DNA of 64,000 nt from Chaetoderma sp. LZ-2023a (lineage: Eukaryota > Mollusca > Caudofoveata > Chaetodermatida > Chaetodermatidae): the NCBI GenBank assembly GCA_034401795.1, contig CM067370.1, positions 102,800,028-102,864,027 of the forward strand, written 5' to 3'. Every line of letters begins with the position of its first letter. Within the stretch, counting starts at the first letter, position 1. The notes beneath the pieces were generated by a model. The model worked only from the letters and a program-made list of their open reading frames with translations, did not search any database and was not told where the DNA came from. Positions 1-12,184 of the stretch are shown here, one piece after another. The translations under genes were made by a program, and so were the position numbers.

Positions 1-42
1 AACCGTTTGTAAATTTCCGGATTTGGGGAGGGTGATTAAAAA

Positions 43-265
43 TTATGTTGAATACTTTGATACTAATTTGACTGGGCGCTGTTGCTGCCAACAGCACCTA
101 CTCAAATTAGTTTCAAAATATTTAACAGCTTATCTTTATAGGTTTCTGGAAATTGATAGTTATGGAGTTCAGGGATCGATCGATGCCAGCACGAGCGAGG
201 TGTGGGTGGAGCTTAGCTAGAGGTTGGAGGGGCTTACCAAAAGCTGAAAAGGCCCATTAGTATGC
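43..265 (+). repeat. Hairpin repeat family B, copy 1
   Basis: An ~85-bp imperfect palindrome (about 47-131) has arms reading GTTGAATACTTTGATACTAA and the complementary TTAGTTTCAAAATATTTAAC around a GCTGTTGCTGCC centre. It is followed by a conserved tail holding GGGATCGATCGATGCC and GTGGGTGGAGCTTAGCTAG. The same order (palindrome, then tail) recurs near 52.4-52.8 kb and 62.7-63.1 kb, and reversed near 47.2-47.6 kb, so this is a dispersed repeat. It has no coding capacity. The class (MITE or SINE) is undecided. Confidence 0.7.
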
Positions 266-299
266 AATTTGAAAAAGCTGAACAAGATAAGTTAAAGAT

Positions 300-845
300 G
301 GGTCATTGGCTATTTAACAAGTATTTTAATAACTATCCGTTTGTAAGTGGATGTTGAAAGTGTGCAGCAATGAATGCCAATTGTTTTGAAAAGTATCAAT
401 TAAAATTGGTTGCATCATAGTTCGAGTTCTCTGACGCCCAACCTGCCCTATGACAGATATTTAGATTGACTGATGGGCCTAACCTAGGGTAAGTCTATCT
501 AAATATATGTCACAGGGCTGCATGGTTGAGCGTCGGAGCTGACTCGGATTAGTTACATCACAAAGTATTTCTGCCCTGTTTCTAATATCTGAGGTGGAAC
601 TGTTTGGGATGTCAGCGTGAGAAATCGTACTTGAAATTGAATGCCAGGGGTGCCGAGAAGATACCCCATACCAGTTAATCCGGAATGCTGCCTGAGCATG
701 TACAAATTCCCACGAGAGATGTGACATGTATTGTTCCGCTAAGCACCACACAAAATAGTTCTGGACAATTCTATAAATAAATAAATATAATACCAGAGAA
801 GAGTTGAACACCGCTCAGCTTCGAGTTCGACAATAGTAGTACCAA
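300..845. other. No gene recognised
   Basis: Only short chance reading frames. No repeat, RNA gene or domain was recognised here. Confidence 0.5.
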
Positions 846-848
846 ATG

Positions 849-944
<96 letters not shown>

Positions 945-968
945 TGTGTGTCGGGGGGGGGGGGGGGG
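846..968. repeat. (TGCG)n microsatellite followed by a G run
   Basis: About 100 bases of perfect TGCG tetranucleotide repeat end in GTGTGTG and then roughly 18 G residues. It reads open in several frames because the repeat lacks stop codons (poly-CVRA on one strand, poly-ARTH on the other). Those frames are artefacts. Confidence 0.95.
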
Positions 969-1079
969 ATCCGAACAACCACTCAAGTATCTGAAGTCAC
1001 AATTAGTTACGCCACTATAGTTAGCCGACATCACAATAATAATGGCATATGCCCAGCTTCATGAATATCGAAAAAATCG

Positions 1080-1290
1080 GTCACTATACAGTCTACGAAT
1101 TGTATGTCGTTGCTAAATGTACAATTTAATACACTTCCTATTGAATATTTTGAAACTAATTCGACTGGGAGCTGTTGCTGCGCCCAGTATAAATTAGTTT
1201 CAAAATATTCAACAGCTTACGTTTATATTTACCGTGAAATTTCGAAAGCTTAGCTAGAAATGGCTACGACGTGGCTAGAATGAGATCTGT
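1080..1290 (+). repeat. Hairpin repeat family B, copy 2
   Basis: The leader contains ACGAATTGTATGTCG and is followed by a palindrome at about 1140-1217 with arms GAATATTTTGAAACTAATT and AATTAGTTTCAAAATATTC around GCTGTTGCTGCGCC. The tail is shorter and more diverged than in other copies (AGCTTAGCTAGAAATGG remains). Confidence 0.65.
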
Positions 1291-1729
1291 AAATTGTACC
1301 ATTAGATGGTAAGTCAACGCGGCTCGAGGCCACTTCCTTTTTCTAAAGCTCAACAATACCTACTTGCCCCTAATCTAGTAATCTATATACTCACCATAAA
1401 TGCAACTAGTAAAATTGTTCCAGAGCCAGTCCATCTTGAAAGCTACTCTTCACTATGGTACAAGCGCATTAGCAACAATTTTATGAATCCGGTTATAGCG
1501 ACGAGTCAGTGTAGTAAATGAAACCTGTCGCGCATGTTCAGTATTAATCCTACTAATTTGAGCGGATGATGCGACATGGTATGTGAGCCGTTGCAAAGTG
1601 TCCGCAGATACCTTAAACATGAAGCCATATGTACAACATCCAGACGGGGCGGTTAATCCAGCGACCTCATATCGCACAGATCCACGGAAGGACTGCCTGG
1701 CAGTAATTCGACGTGGTATCCATGATGAG

Positions 1730-1985
1730 AATGTTGCAAAATGTCCGCCGTTACAAAATGTTCACCCAGAATGAAAAGAATTGTTGCAAAATATCCGCCG
1801 TTGCAGTGTCCGGCCAAAAGGAGAAAAATCGTTTAAAAATGTCCACCGTTGCAAATGTGTCCGCCCAAAAGAAAAAAATCGTTGCAAAATGTTTGCCCCC
1901 ACCCCCAACCCCCCCCCCAACCCCCCCCCCCCCCAAAAAAAAATTCGTTGCAAAATGTCTGCCGTTGAAGAATGTTCATAGGGCA
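1730..1985. repeat. Minisatellite with ~50-bp units
   Basis: About five diverged units share GTTGCAAAATGTCCGCC followed by an A-rich spacer (AAAAGGAGAAAAATCG and similar). The fourth spacer has expanded into a C-rich tract (about 1896-1934). Open frames across it follow the repeat. No gene is supported. Confidence 0.7.
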
Positions 1986-2685
<700 letters not shown>

Positions 2686-2832
2686 TACATTACATATGCA
2701 GGTCAAAGTGAGATAAAACCTACATTTAGAGGAAGTAACCTTTTTCCCTTTTTGACGACGCTTGACATATACTAAAAACTAATGTTGTAGAAGTCATTGG
2801 GTACCTGGTGACATCTACGTTGACTTAACTAC

Positions 2833-2833
2833 A

Positions 2834-2916
<83 letters not shown>

Positions 2917-2921
2917 GCGCG
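2833..2921. repeat. (ACGC)n microsatellite
   Basis: About 88 bases of ACGC repeat, the reverse complement of the motif at 846-950, ending in GCGCGCGTGAGAGAGAG. The two tracts may be copies of one mobile tail or independent expansions. Confidence 0.95.
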
Positions 2922-4500
2922 TGAGAGAGAGTTGTTTTGCACTATGTTTTGCTGGGGGAAAGAATATGTGCATTACTTTTTGCAGACTTTTCCCACAAGA
3001 CTTTCTGTCAATCGCGACCAAGCACTATTTCGCCTATGAAAATATGAGTTTCTTGTAGTCACATTATTTAATCCTTGGGTAGGCTAATGAGTGATGGTAA
3101 AACGCAACAAATTGCTTAATTTGTCATTATTTGTTTGACAACACCTATTTGGTGTGTTCTCGCTGTTTTCCTGGCTTAAAACATGGATATTTTCCGAGAA
3201 AAATAGTGTGGCTATGAGAAACATGCACTTGCATGTGGAAATGAAGTTAATATGTTTCAACGTTCTGCACGATCATAATTTCTTTGTTGTATTATGTCCA
3301 TAGTCGATGTTTCTATGTTACTCGATGATGTGAGATGAATACCAGTAAACTACAGATTAGTGTAGGCCCCTGCATCATAAAAATAGGTGTCGTGCGAAAT
3401 GTGTGTTAAAAGCAAAATTTCACTTGATTCGGTATTTGGGACTTACAACGCTCTTAATAAATTATGATGGCAATTTTTCCGAAGTCTCTAAGGTTACGAA
3501 ATTCAGCATTAGAAACTCTTGAAAATGCAGTCCTTATAAACTCAGTCGTTCCAGGAAATTTTAAAGTGATTTTGTCCTTTGTATGCATTTACTAAATATC
3601 TTATGTAGCCAAGAATGCCGCATGCGCTGGTTTATCTAGATAGTGCTGGCTATACAAAGGGCGGGTGCATGTGCAATTTAATCATTACCCGACGAACTTA
3701 TGCGGTATCCACATATTCTATGATCAAGTACAACTCGTTGTCCGTAGCCATATAGGATAAAGAAATTTCAAATAATTCCACTAGGAACAGACAATACAGA
3801 AATTCAAACCACCTGTTGTTCTGAGCATTTAATTGCCCAATGGAATATACTAATTATAATTAGCTGCTCATAAACTCCTTTTTACAACATTAATATCACC
3901 ATATCTATCGTCCATCAAGAAATCGAAATCTGTCGATTTTCAACTTTGTTTTATTTGTCAGATGAACAGTGGTGCAACTGACTACACAAACTATGTGTTG
4001 AACATCTATTACTCCAGCTGAAAAACTAATTAGGGTTACGGGAATGCGAGTTACATATGGAGAAACAGGGATTACATCACTTAACAATCGTCTACAGGTC
4101 AGTCTGCAGGTGAGCTGTTGAAGAAAGGGCTTTCATATCCCAGGCGTTGCTACCAAGATCTTAGCCATAATCATGCAGTTGAGTGCTTTAACTGGTCGAG
4201 TTATAACTACAAGGAGGGAAAATCTGTAAATCAAGGTACATTCTTGCTGGCTGAACACTTTGTGGTGGCATACAAATCCGATAGTCAAGAATGGGGATAG
4301 TGCTTTTAGAAAGCACTTTGAAACTCCAATTAGCCTCGGCTTAGCTCTAGATGTGCACACAAATACAAGATCCAAATCACTTGTGGAAAAGCACAGTAAA
4401 TTCGGCAGTGTCATTCCTTATTAAAAAAAAGGTTATAGTAATAGAAACTGGCATTGCAAATGTTGTTCGAAAGCAAATGGACTCCTTGGGTGGAATATAT
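2922..4500. other. No gene recognised up to the assembly gap
   Basis: Reading both strands shows only short unsupported frames and no element termini that I could pair. Confidence 0.4.
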
Positions 4501-5000
4501 NNNNNNNNNNNNNNNNNNNNNNNNNNNNNNNNNNNNNNNNNNNNNNNNNNNNNNNNNNNNNNNNNNNNNNNNNNNNNNNNNNNNNNNNNNNNNNNNNNNN
4601 NNNNNNNNNNNNNNNNNNNNNNNNNNNNNNNNNNNNNNNNNNNNNNNNNNNNNNNNNNNNNNNNNNNNNNNNNNNNNNNNNNNNNNNNNNNNNNNNNNNN
4701 NNNNNNNNNNNNNNNNNNNNNNNNNNNNNNNNNNNNNNNNNNNNNNNNNNNNNNNNNNNNNNNNNNNNNNNNNNNNNNNNNNNNNNNNNNNNNNNNNNNN
4801 NNNNNNNNNNNNNNNNNNNNNNNNNNNNNNNNNNNNNNNNNNNNNNNNNNNNNNNNNNNNNNNNNNNNNNNNNNNNNNNNNNNNNNNNNNNNNNNNNNNN
4901 NNNNNNNNNNNNNNNNNNNNNNNNNNNNNNNNNNNNNNNNNNNNNNNNNNNNNNNNNNNNNNNNNNNNNNNNNNNNNNNNNNNNNNNNNNNNNNNNNNNN
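4501..5000. other. Assembly gap (500 N)
   Basis: Exactly 500 N residues, a conventional placeholder length, so the true gap size is unknown. Reading frames crossing it have no meaning. Confidence 1.
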
Positions 5001-5068
5001 TATTTGAACTGTCAAGTTTACTTGTATATTTAGTATTTGAACTTTCAAGTTCACTGGTACATTTCTCT
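5001..5068. repeat. Two-copy direct repeat beside the gap
   Basis: TATTTGAACTGTCAAGTTTA is followed about 33 bases later by TATTTGAACTTTCAAGTTCA. A short tandem array running into the gap would explain why assembly failed there. Confidence 0.5.
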
Positions 5069-5159
5069 ATGGCTAGCACCAGGTTTATGAGATTCATATC
5101 TATACACGATTTGAGACCAATAATCAGGCTTGACTCTGTTTCCACTATGAAAAAATGAT

Positions 5160-6340
5160 ATTTTTCTCACATTCTTTGTGCACACATTTTATCACACATT
5201 TCCCTTTGACATTTAAATGGGACCCACCATACCCAACCAGGCTGTTTTTTACATTTTTGCAAAGGCATTTCCCTGTTTAGTTCGGACTGGTAGATGTGTA
5301 AAGGTAGTACATTAACTTGTGCCCCGGTATCTAGCTTAAATGTCACTTTCTTTCCCATTTCCCCAGTTCCGGGTCGACGAACATTTGATCAGTTATGCCA
5401 TTATCAACATCACTCATGTCTATAAAAAAATTCTTCATTGTCACCATCATCGTCTACAATGTGCAATGTTCTGTTTGAAATGAAATTGTTCCTCTCTCGT
5501 AGACCGACACATCTTGCTAAGGTGATTAGCTTTTCCACATTTGTGACAGGTTTTCCCATTTGCCGGGCATGCATCAGTCATTGAATGTGGTCTACTGCAT
5601 CGGCTACACGGCTTGGCCATGAATGTTGTCTTTTTCTGCCCAAAACGAGTGTTCATATTTTGTTTGTTACCGTACATTGTCTTTTGCTTAGTATCCCGAC
5701 CACATCCAACAGAATGCACGTTCAAACTGGGTTCACCTTTCATTGCCCGAATTTGTTCCTGTGCTGCTTCGAATGTCCTGGCGATTTCAATGGCCTTGTG
5801 TAGGGTCAGATATGAACCACAGTTTATTAGTTTTTCTCGAACTTTATCTGCGTCAGTGCCGAACACGATACGGTCTCATACCATGTCATTCAGATCATTA
5901 AATCCACAGTCAGCCACTAATAATTTCAGATCTGTGACGATTTGATCAATAGTTTCTGTGATACCATGTGTCTTCTTGTAGAATGTGTACCTCGCAAACA
6001 CCTTGTTGGCTTTAGGGTAACATATTCTTCGAATTTTGTGAAATATGTGTCAAGCTTCTTTGCTTGCTCATCAGTCAAATTTTAGGTATTACATATATCT
6101 CTCCCTTCTTCCCCACACCAGAAAAGCAAATAACTACACAGCTCTTCCTCTTCTTTTCCTTTCAGAGGACCAGAGAACATCAATTGTGCATGTCTCTTGA
6201 ATTTTTTCCACTTACCTGTAAGGTTTGTTCCTGCCCATTCCATCCTCGGTATATCGACACCTGTGAGCACCATTGGTTCGTTCTGACATCATGCATTGTT
6301 ATGTTTGATGTGTTGGGGTGAAGGAGGTCGATTGACAAGA
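5160..6340 (-). mobile_element. Ty3/Gypsy LTR retrotransposon fossil (gag to protease part)
   Basis: Minus-strand remnants run in gag-to-pol order. A Gag-like region at about 6270-6080 includes WKKFKRHAQLMFSGPL. More Gag at about 5866-5447 carries two zinc-knuckle-like clusters (CSRCSRPHSMTDAC and CHKCGKANHLSKMC). A retropepsin active-site region with LDTGAQVNVLP lies at about 5330. This matches the Gag and protease order of Ty3/Gypsy elements common in invertebrates. No reverse transcriptase, integrase or LTR pair is visible; the missing pol part would lie toward the N gap. It is broken, with several breaks in about 1.2 kb, and looks moderately old. Confidence 0.8.
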
Positions 6341-6369
6341 TACGTTGATCAGGTTTTATGTATATTTAT

Positions 6370-7100
6370 TAAGCACAAACATTGTGGCAAGCTGACATTG
6401 TTCTAGTGAAAATAATACCACTATCTGCCAATTATGCCTTTCGGCTCATGGGAAATTATGGAATGATTAATGAGGATTGTAGGAATATGGACAATATATT
6501 ACAGACAAGCTCGAGCAATTTTATAGAGCACATCTTAAGAGAATACAGCACTTGCCAACTGCTTCTGTGAATATGGCCGCCTATTTGTTGCTTGGAGCCC
6601 TACCACTTGAAGGTCAACTACATAAAGGGATTCTGACTTTTCTCCTGAACATGCTGCATAGAGAAGATTATGTAAAGAAGGATAAAATCGAAAGGTAATT
6701 GGCTATTAAGCAAGAATCACCACACAGTTGGGTGGGGGAAACGAGGAAAGTCCTCAATATGTATAGTTTACCCTCAGCATATAGCCTTTTGAAAACGCTA
6801 CCGACCAAAGTGAAGTGAAAGGAACTAGTGTCAGCTCAGGCTCATGCCTACTGGTACAGGAAACTAAAAGAAGAAGCTGCTGAGAAGAAAACACTGCAAT
6901 ACCTCAACATAAATTCCTGTGACGTGGGAAAAGTGCACACACCGTGGGAAGGCTGAAACACGGATAAGATTTCAGTGTATAAAGCCACCATTCAGGCTAA
7001 ATTTTTAGTGCAAAGATACCATTTGCTTGGTCGTATGGCACGGAATGGAACGGGGGAGCAACGATTTGTTGATTATAAAAAACTGAGGGTGAAACAGAAC
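6370..7100 (+). mobile_element. LINE C-terminal fragment, degraded
   Basis: The three forward frames together show a pattern I recognise from the C-terminal part of LINE reverse-transcriptase polyproteins: HLKRIQHLPTAS, then AAYLLLGALPLEGQLHKG, then a KQESPHSWVGETRK and LPSAYSLLK stretch, then AYWYRKLKEEA. At least two in-frame stops interrupt the best frame (after DKIER and after LPTKVK). The polymerase core is not visible upstream. The fragment sits immediately beyond the Ty3/Gypsy remnant on the opposite strand. The assignment to LINEs rests on remembered resemblance; clade not assigned. Confidence 0.55.
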
Positions 7101-7117
7101 TGCACTCCGCTATAGAT

Positions 7118-7471
7118 ATGCTATTCAAGAAGATATGCAGCTGCTTGAAACAACTTGGCCTTGAAACAGATGAAGAAAACTGCACACATGCGATTCTGGA
7201 TCCCAGTAAGCAAAATGTTACACATGAGGCTCCATCACAGAAGCTATTTAAGCTTGAGCAACTGTCCAGAGAATTATGCTATGTACTACGCCAAAGACGA
7301 TCTGCAAAAATACTGATGAGTTCAAGTGGTGTGAAACAACCAATAGTGATTGGAATTATGGGAAAAAGATCCCAGGGCAAACAGGCAACTATGCAAAATG
7401 ACTTGGCGTGGGAACGGGAATCGGGACGAAACAAACTGGATTCGTGCAAACAAGTCATTGAGCTAAAGTAA
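7118..7471 (+). CDS. Unrecognised open frame, 117 codons
   Basis: An open frame encoding a Lys/Glu-rich protein with a short hydrophobic stretch (QPIVIGIMG). I recognise no domain. It follows the degraded LINE fragment on the same strand, so it may be a continuation of mobile-element sequence or chance. No splice sites or regulatory context support it as a host gene. Confidence 0.15.
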   Translation: MLFKKICSCLKQLGLETDEENCTHAILDPSKQNVTHEAPSQKLFKLEQLSRELCYVLRQRRSAKILMSSSGVKQPIVIGIMGKRSQGKQATMQNDLAWERESGRNKLDSCKQVIELK

Positions 7472-9590
7472 CCTTGCCATACTAATAATATGAACATTAA
7501 CAATGTTCTAATGAACATGTACACAAAACAAGGGACTATTAATGAAACTATTTAACAGTGCTCTGATAAACATATGTACACAAACAATTTGTTTCTATTT
7601 TTCGCTGCACATAGATAAATATATAAGTGCGGTAAACAACAATCATGCTACAGTACAATTATTACATGTAAGAATAACTATTTTGCTACGGTGTGTATGC
7701 TGATCTACAGATCTGTTAAACTGATAAATTTAGGATTAGGAATCAACTCCAGAAGGCGGTTCGTCTCAAGAGCCTCCGTCTAATAGACGGAATTTACTCA
7801 ACACAACAAGAAACAAAATTTCTAAACTGTTTTTAACCATTAAATCGTTTTAAAAATCGAGTTATATGCCACAGCAAATGCAGTAACCGTCTTATCAAGT
7901 AAAAGTATAGCCATTATTGCCATATGCATAAATATAATGAATCAAACCGTTGAGAATTATATATTAAACCAGTTTTCGTTACACATTTATCTCAGCTGCA
8001 TGGCTTCACAGTCCGGTTGATGCGTTTTAGTTCACCTGGCCCGAATGACAACTCTCCGTCTCGTGTCCATTAATCGTCCGGCAAATTTAGGTAGGCTATA
8101 TCGTCTTTCTCTCCCCCTGTGGTATGTGTAGCTTATTTCGTGTACACTAGACTACGGTGACTAGACTAGCATTTGACATTTTGAGGCGCTCTAAAAGTTG
8201 GAGGCGAGTATATTCGATTATTTGTTTGTTTTCTCAAACGCTAAAGAGCACCTCTAAACATTAGAGAGCGTACATGAAATAAAGCTGCACATACCATAGT
8301 GGGAGAGAAAGATGAGATATATGGTCGAGTTGCTTAAATTCGTGAGTACTGATATTCGTGAATTTGTTTTTATCGCTCTCGTTCTATGATGTAACGTTGC
8401 ATGGAATGCATCTACACAGTAGCCACATTTTGATTGACAGTTCTGAAGCTTTTGACAAAGTTTTGAGCAAAATGTTGTCAAAACAAGAAACTTTTCATAC
8501 AATTACTGATGGTAGTGATAAAAATTGTAAGCTTCCTTAATGCACTTTCTTAGATTACTTACTTGCGCTTATTTAGCACCTAAAATGAGCAATTTTTACA
8601 ATCCAAAGTTATCACCTGCTTTGGTTACATTTTTTCGCCGCGCCAGATTAGCCTGATTGACGGGAGCGCATCAAAATTTTATTGGAGAGGCTCCAGAGGA
8701 AGGGGTGGGTGCTTATTAATCATTTACCAAAGTGTCAAAATTAACATAAAGTGCACACATGGTTTTTTTAACGATAGAAATATTTTTTATTCTTTCCTTT
8801 ATGCCTGCTGAACATGTTTTAAAGACCCTAGTGTTAGCACATTTCTTCAGCTCATTAATATTTGTGAATTTCATGTGATGTCACTACCTAACGAAAGCGG
8901 CATCCATTTGGGTTTTTTTCTCTTCAAATGGATCAACTGCTTTTATAGTTTATACATTCATTTGTAGGACAAATTTTTCGGTTAAAACGGGCAAAATTAG
9001 CAGTTGAAACATTCAACAAACTAATACAGTGATATTTAAGGATTTAAAGCATGTACCAGACACCTGAAGATGCATAATCACCAATTCATGAAATTCGGTA
9101 CCGCACAAAACCTGGCGAGGTGGGTGAGTTAAAATGCTTGGGATTTGTTTAAAAATTAAAATTTTGTACTGAAATTTTTTCGGTTGTATTCGGAAGTGTT
9201 ATTTCACATTGTGTTAAATTCCTGCGCAGATCTGTTTAAGAGTTTTCTTTCACAAGTGCATTACTTGCTTAGATTCACGAACTTCGGTACCCATAGTATA
9301 TAACCCTTCAGCCAAAATCCCACAATTGATTCTGCTTACTACAGTTTGAAGTTAACCTAAAGACTGTTCCTGGTACAGGTTCTGGTTAACGTTAAACAGT
9401 AGTAAGCACAAGTCAATGCATTGTGGGAAGTTGACTGGAGATCAAATATGACACTAGCCATTAATGACAGACCATCACCCAAGCGCTGATTGATCAAAAT
9501 ATACGGAGTAACGCACATGCGTGATAATCTTACTTACTCTTTTTTGTGTTACAACACCAAAAAATTTTCTTTAAGTTGTTTTCAAATTAA
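7472..9590. other. No gene recognised; one isolated repeat end
   Basis: Only short frames. Near 8027-8040 the sequence TTTTAGTTCACCTGGCC matches the terminal motif of the repeat at 15026-15541, which suggests a solo end. Nothing else was recognised. Confidence 0.4.
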
Positions 9591-9593
9591 TCT

Positions 9594-9595
9594 AA

Positions 9596-9634
<39 letters not shown>
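9594..9634. repeat. (TA)n microsatellite, left of a putative MITE
   Basis: About 40 bases of TA repeat directly abutting the putative element that begins at 9635. Confidence 0.9.
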
Positions 9635-9636
<2 letters not shown>

Positions 9637-10564
9637 GTGATTTCTTGACTAAAGGCCGCCATCGAATATAGAACGCTGTCCCAAATTTGACCAAAATCCA
9701 CCCTATACTCTTGTATTCAAGTATAAGACGCTGTTAAATTTAGAAAAACATACCTTTAAAAAATCGAAAATCGGTATAAAAAATTACCATCACTCAGCGC
9801 TAGGTTTAATGTATGACTAAAGGTTATCATGGTGGAAGAGAAATTGTTAAATAGGACCACCTAAATATCGTGTATCTTCAATAAAGTTTGTTTATTACAT
9901 CAAAATCAATCTATTTATGGCATAAAATGTCTCCTTGAAAATATAGAAATCATGTGACAGAAACAGAATGTAATGGCTCTTTTGCGTTTGGAGGTGCTGT
10001 GTGATCTTATGCACTAATGGGAGTTGGTTATCTGGCTCTTGCCATTGGAGGCGCTGTGTAATCTTATGTGCTAATGAGAGTTGGTTATCAAACGGGTACA
10101 GGAACATTCAGTTCCTATCCCGCAATGATGATATATAGCAATTTCCGAGTCCAGAATATTTATATCCGAGTACTTGCTCTAATTAGAATATAGATCGTTT
10201 GCGATTGGAGGCAAATCACTTGATTATACACGTATCTTTTCTCGGCGCCATTTTAGGTCAAATTCTGGATTAATTTTGATGTAATAAGAGATATTTATTA
10301 AAGAATAAGCAATATTTAGGCGCCCAATTTAATAATTTCACTTCCGCTTGGTGTTTTTGGAGTGTACATTAAACATAGTCATCAAGCGGAGCAAATAGTC
10401 TAGGGTAGCATTTAGTTCAATTTCCATGGTATAGTCTTTGACTTTTTAAGAAAAATTTTGACCCAAAAATGTGCTCAAGGAATGTTCTCAGTTATAGGAC
10501 GCAACACCCTTCCCAGAACATGTAATTTGACCAAAAAACTGCATCCTGTAGTCAAATTTGTACG

Positions 10565-10566
<2 letters not shown>
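9635..10566. mobile_element. Putative ~0.93-kb non-autonomous element between two (TA)n tracts
   Basis: The ends are imperfectly inverted: CGTGATTTCTTGACTAAAGG on the left and, reverse-complemented on the right, CGTACAAATTTGACTACAGG. TA microsatellite abuts both ends. Internally TTTCTCGGCGCCATTTTAGG and ATTTAGGCGCCCAATTTAAT closely match sequence inside the hAT-like element at 23504-24614. No coding capacity. Boundaries are approximate. Confidence 0.5.
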
Positions 10567-10662
<96 letters not shown>

Positions 10663-10682
10663 ATATATTATATATATATATA
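10567..10682. repeat. (TA)n microsatellite, interrupted
   Basis: TA repeat with three single-base phase interruptions (ATTATA), abutting the putative element at 9635-10566. Confidence 0.9.
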
Positions 10683-10739
10683 TGTGGCCAAGAAATTTAA
10701 TATTACACTGCACATGTATTAATTAATTTATTGGCATCA

Positions 10740-12184
10740 GTGTAATAAGGGTTAAAGTGTCCAAAATAGATAGTTTTGAACATTGCAATCAGGGCTTTAG
10801 ATTACCCCTTAGCCATGACAAAAATCTTTGTATTTAAATACATTATCAATGTATCTGTGTATTTTCAAATACTATTCCAATTTGAATTTTATGATGGGTC
10901 CCAACATGTTATTGAAATCAGAACTGGTGCTTAGGAACTTGGCATTGGAACCCTGATGAGATGCCTAATGAATTCAAAATTAACAGGCATTTTAGCCTTT
11001 AGTTTTCAAAATTCTTTAGAGTAATTATGCATATGTTAGTGGAGCCTTTCTTAGCATTAAGATTCTTTGGATTTATTGGCAGTTCCGTATTGTTTTTCAC
11101 CTTCCTGGTTGATCAACCAATTTTATCTGTAAATACTATGCTAATCGAAGCAAATTTTGACTAAATATAGCTAAACCTAAACTGAGCATATGACAAGCCA
11201 GGTTAAGAAACATCTGTTTATTATTTGATAAGCCAGATATGCTGCATAAGCTTGGTTAGATGTGAAGTAATCTTATTTCAAATTAACTTTTTCAAGCATA
11301 AATCACATGACATCCTAACAAGAATGCCTTGAGTAAGATATTTATATAACTGACAGTATGATCTGTTCATATGCTGAAAATTTTGCAACAATCGAATGTA
11401 TAGTTGCTAAGATATATACAGGACAAGATAAGCAGTGTATTTTGCAAAAAACCTTCATAGAGTCAGCTCTACGCTATGATTAAGACAAGGGAGATAATTT
11501 GAAGTGTGTTGCTATGGAGAGTTGTTACTAAAGAAAATGTCGTCTGCTTGACATTATATACAATTATTTACAGGTGTATGCTGTTCATATAAATAAGTCT
11601 AAATTGATAAAAGTTTTTTTTATATTTCCATTATGTGCAATCTAAATAATCATGCTTAGTTATATTTCATCTTTCAAAATTAGTATGTATTCCATTTGGT
11701 ATCAGTTTTTGCATACAGCTATGTTATTTTTTCTTTATACTTCTTGGCTAATGCAGGTTCCAATACGATTTAAAATTAAAGCATTTTAAGATATTCATCA
11801 ACCAGACCTTATGTGACACCTAACCAGACCTTCCTCTTGATTTATCAAGATGGAGTTGCTGTACCAAAGGCACGATAGAGGGTTTGGGCAGCCTGTTTGT
11901 CAAACATAATAGCATGGTTAAAAGCTACATAATCAAGTTGATCGATATGGGTACAGGTGTTAAATGAAAAATAGATAATGCACTAGTTTATATTTAGCAA
12001 ACAATGGTTTGATGTTTAAACTGTTAATGATTCATCAGACAGTTTTAGCCTGTAAGACATTGTTTAATAAGTTTAAATTAGTTGCCAATAAGTACATGAT
12101 ATTTTAGTTTTTAAATTTTATCAGTGATGTTGGTTAAATTCTCTTTATAAAAAATAAAAAATAGATTGTTTTGAACAGTGCAAT
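10740..12184. other. No gene; partly duplicated repeat sequence
   Basis: The stretch at about 10755-10870 (GAACATTGCAATCAGGGC, TTTAGATTACCCCTTAG) recurs at about 12150-12250. The two probably represent neighbouring copies of the same element end. The rest shows only short frames. Confidence 0.4.

Noticed and set aside
739-1064. Open frames across the TGCG tract (poly-CVRA, poly-ARTH)
   Set aside because: The tetranucleotide repeat contains no stop codons in most frames, so the open frames reflect the microsatellite only.
4351-5158. Long frames of 218-244 codons
   Set aside because: They consist almost entirely of N-derived unknown residues from the assembly gap.
7311-7345. CTGATGAG followed by GAAAC, a hammerhead-like arrangement on the plus strand
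   Set aside because: No U-H cleavage triplet at the right place and no stem I or III complementarity.
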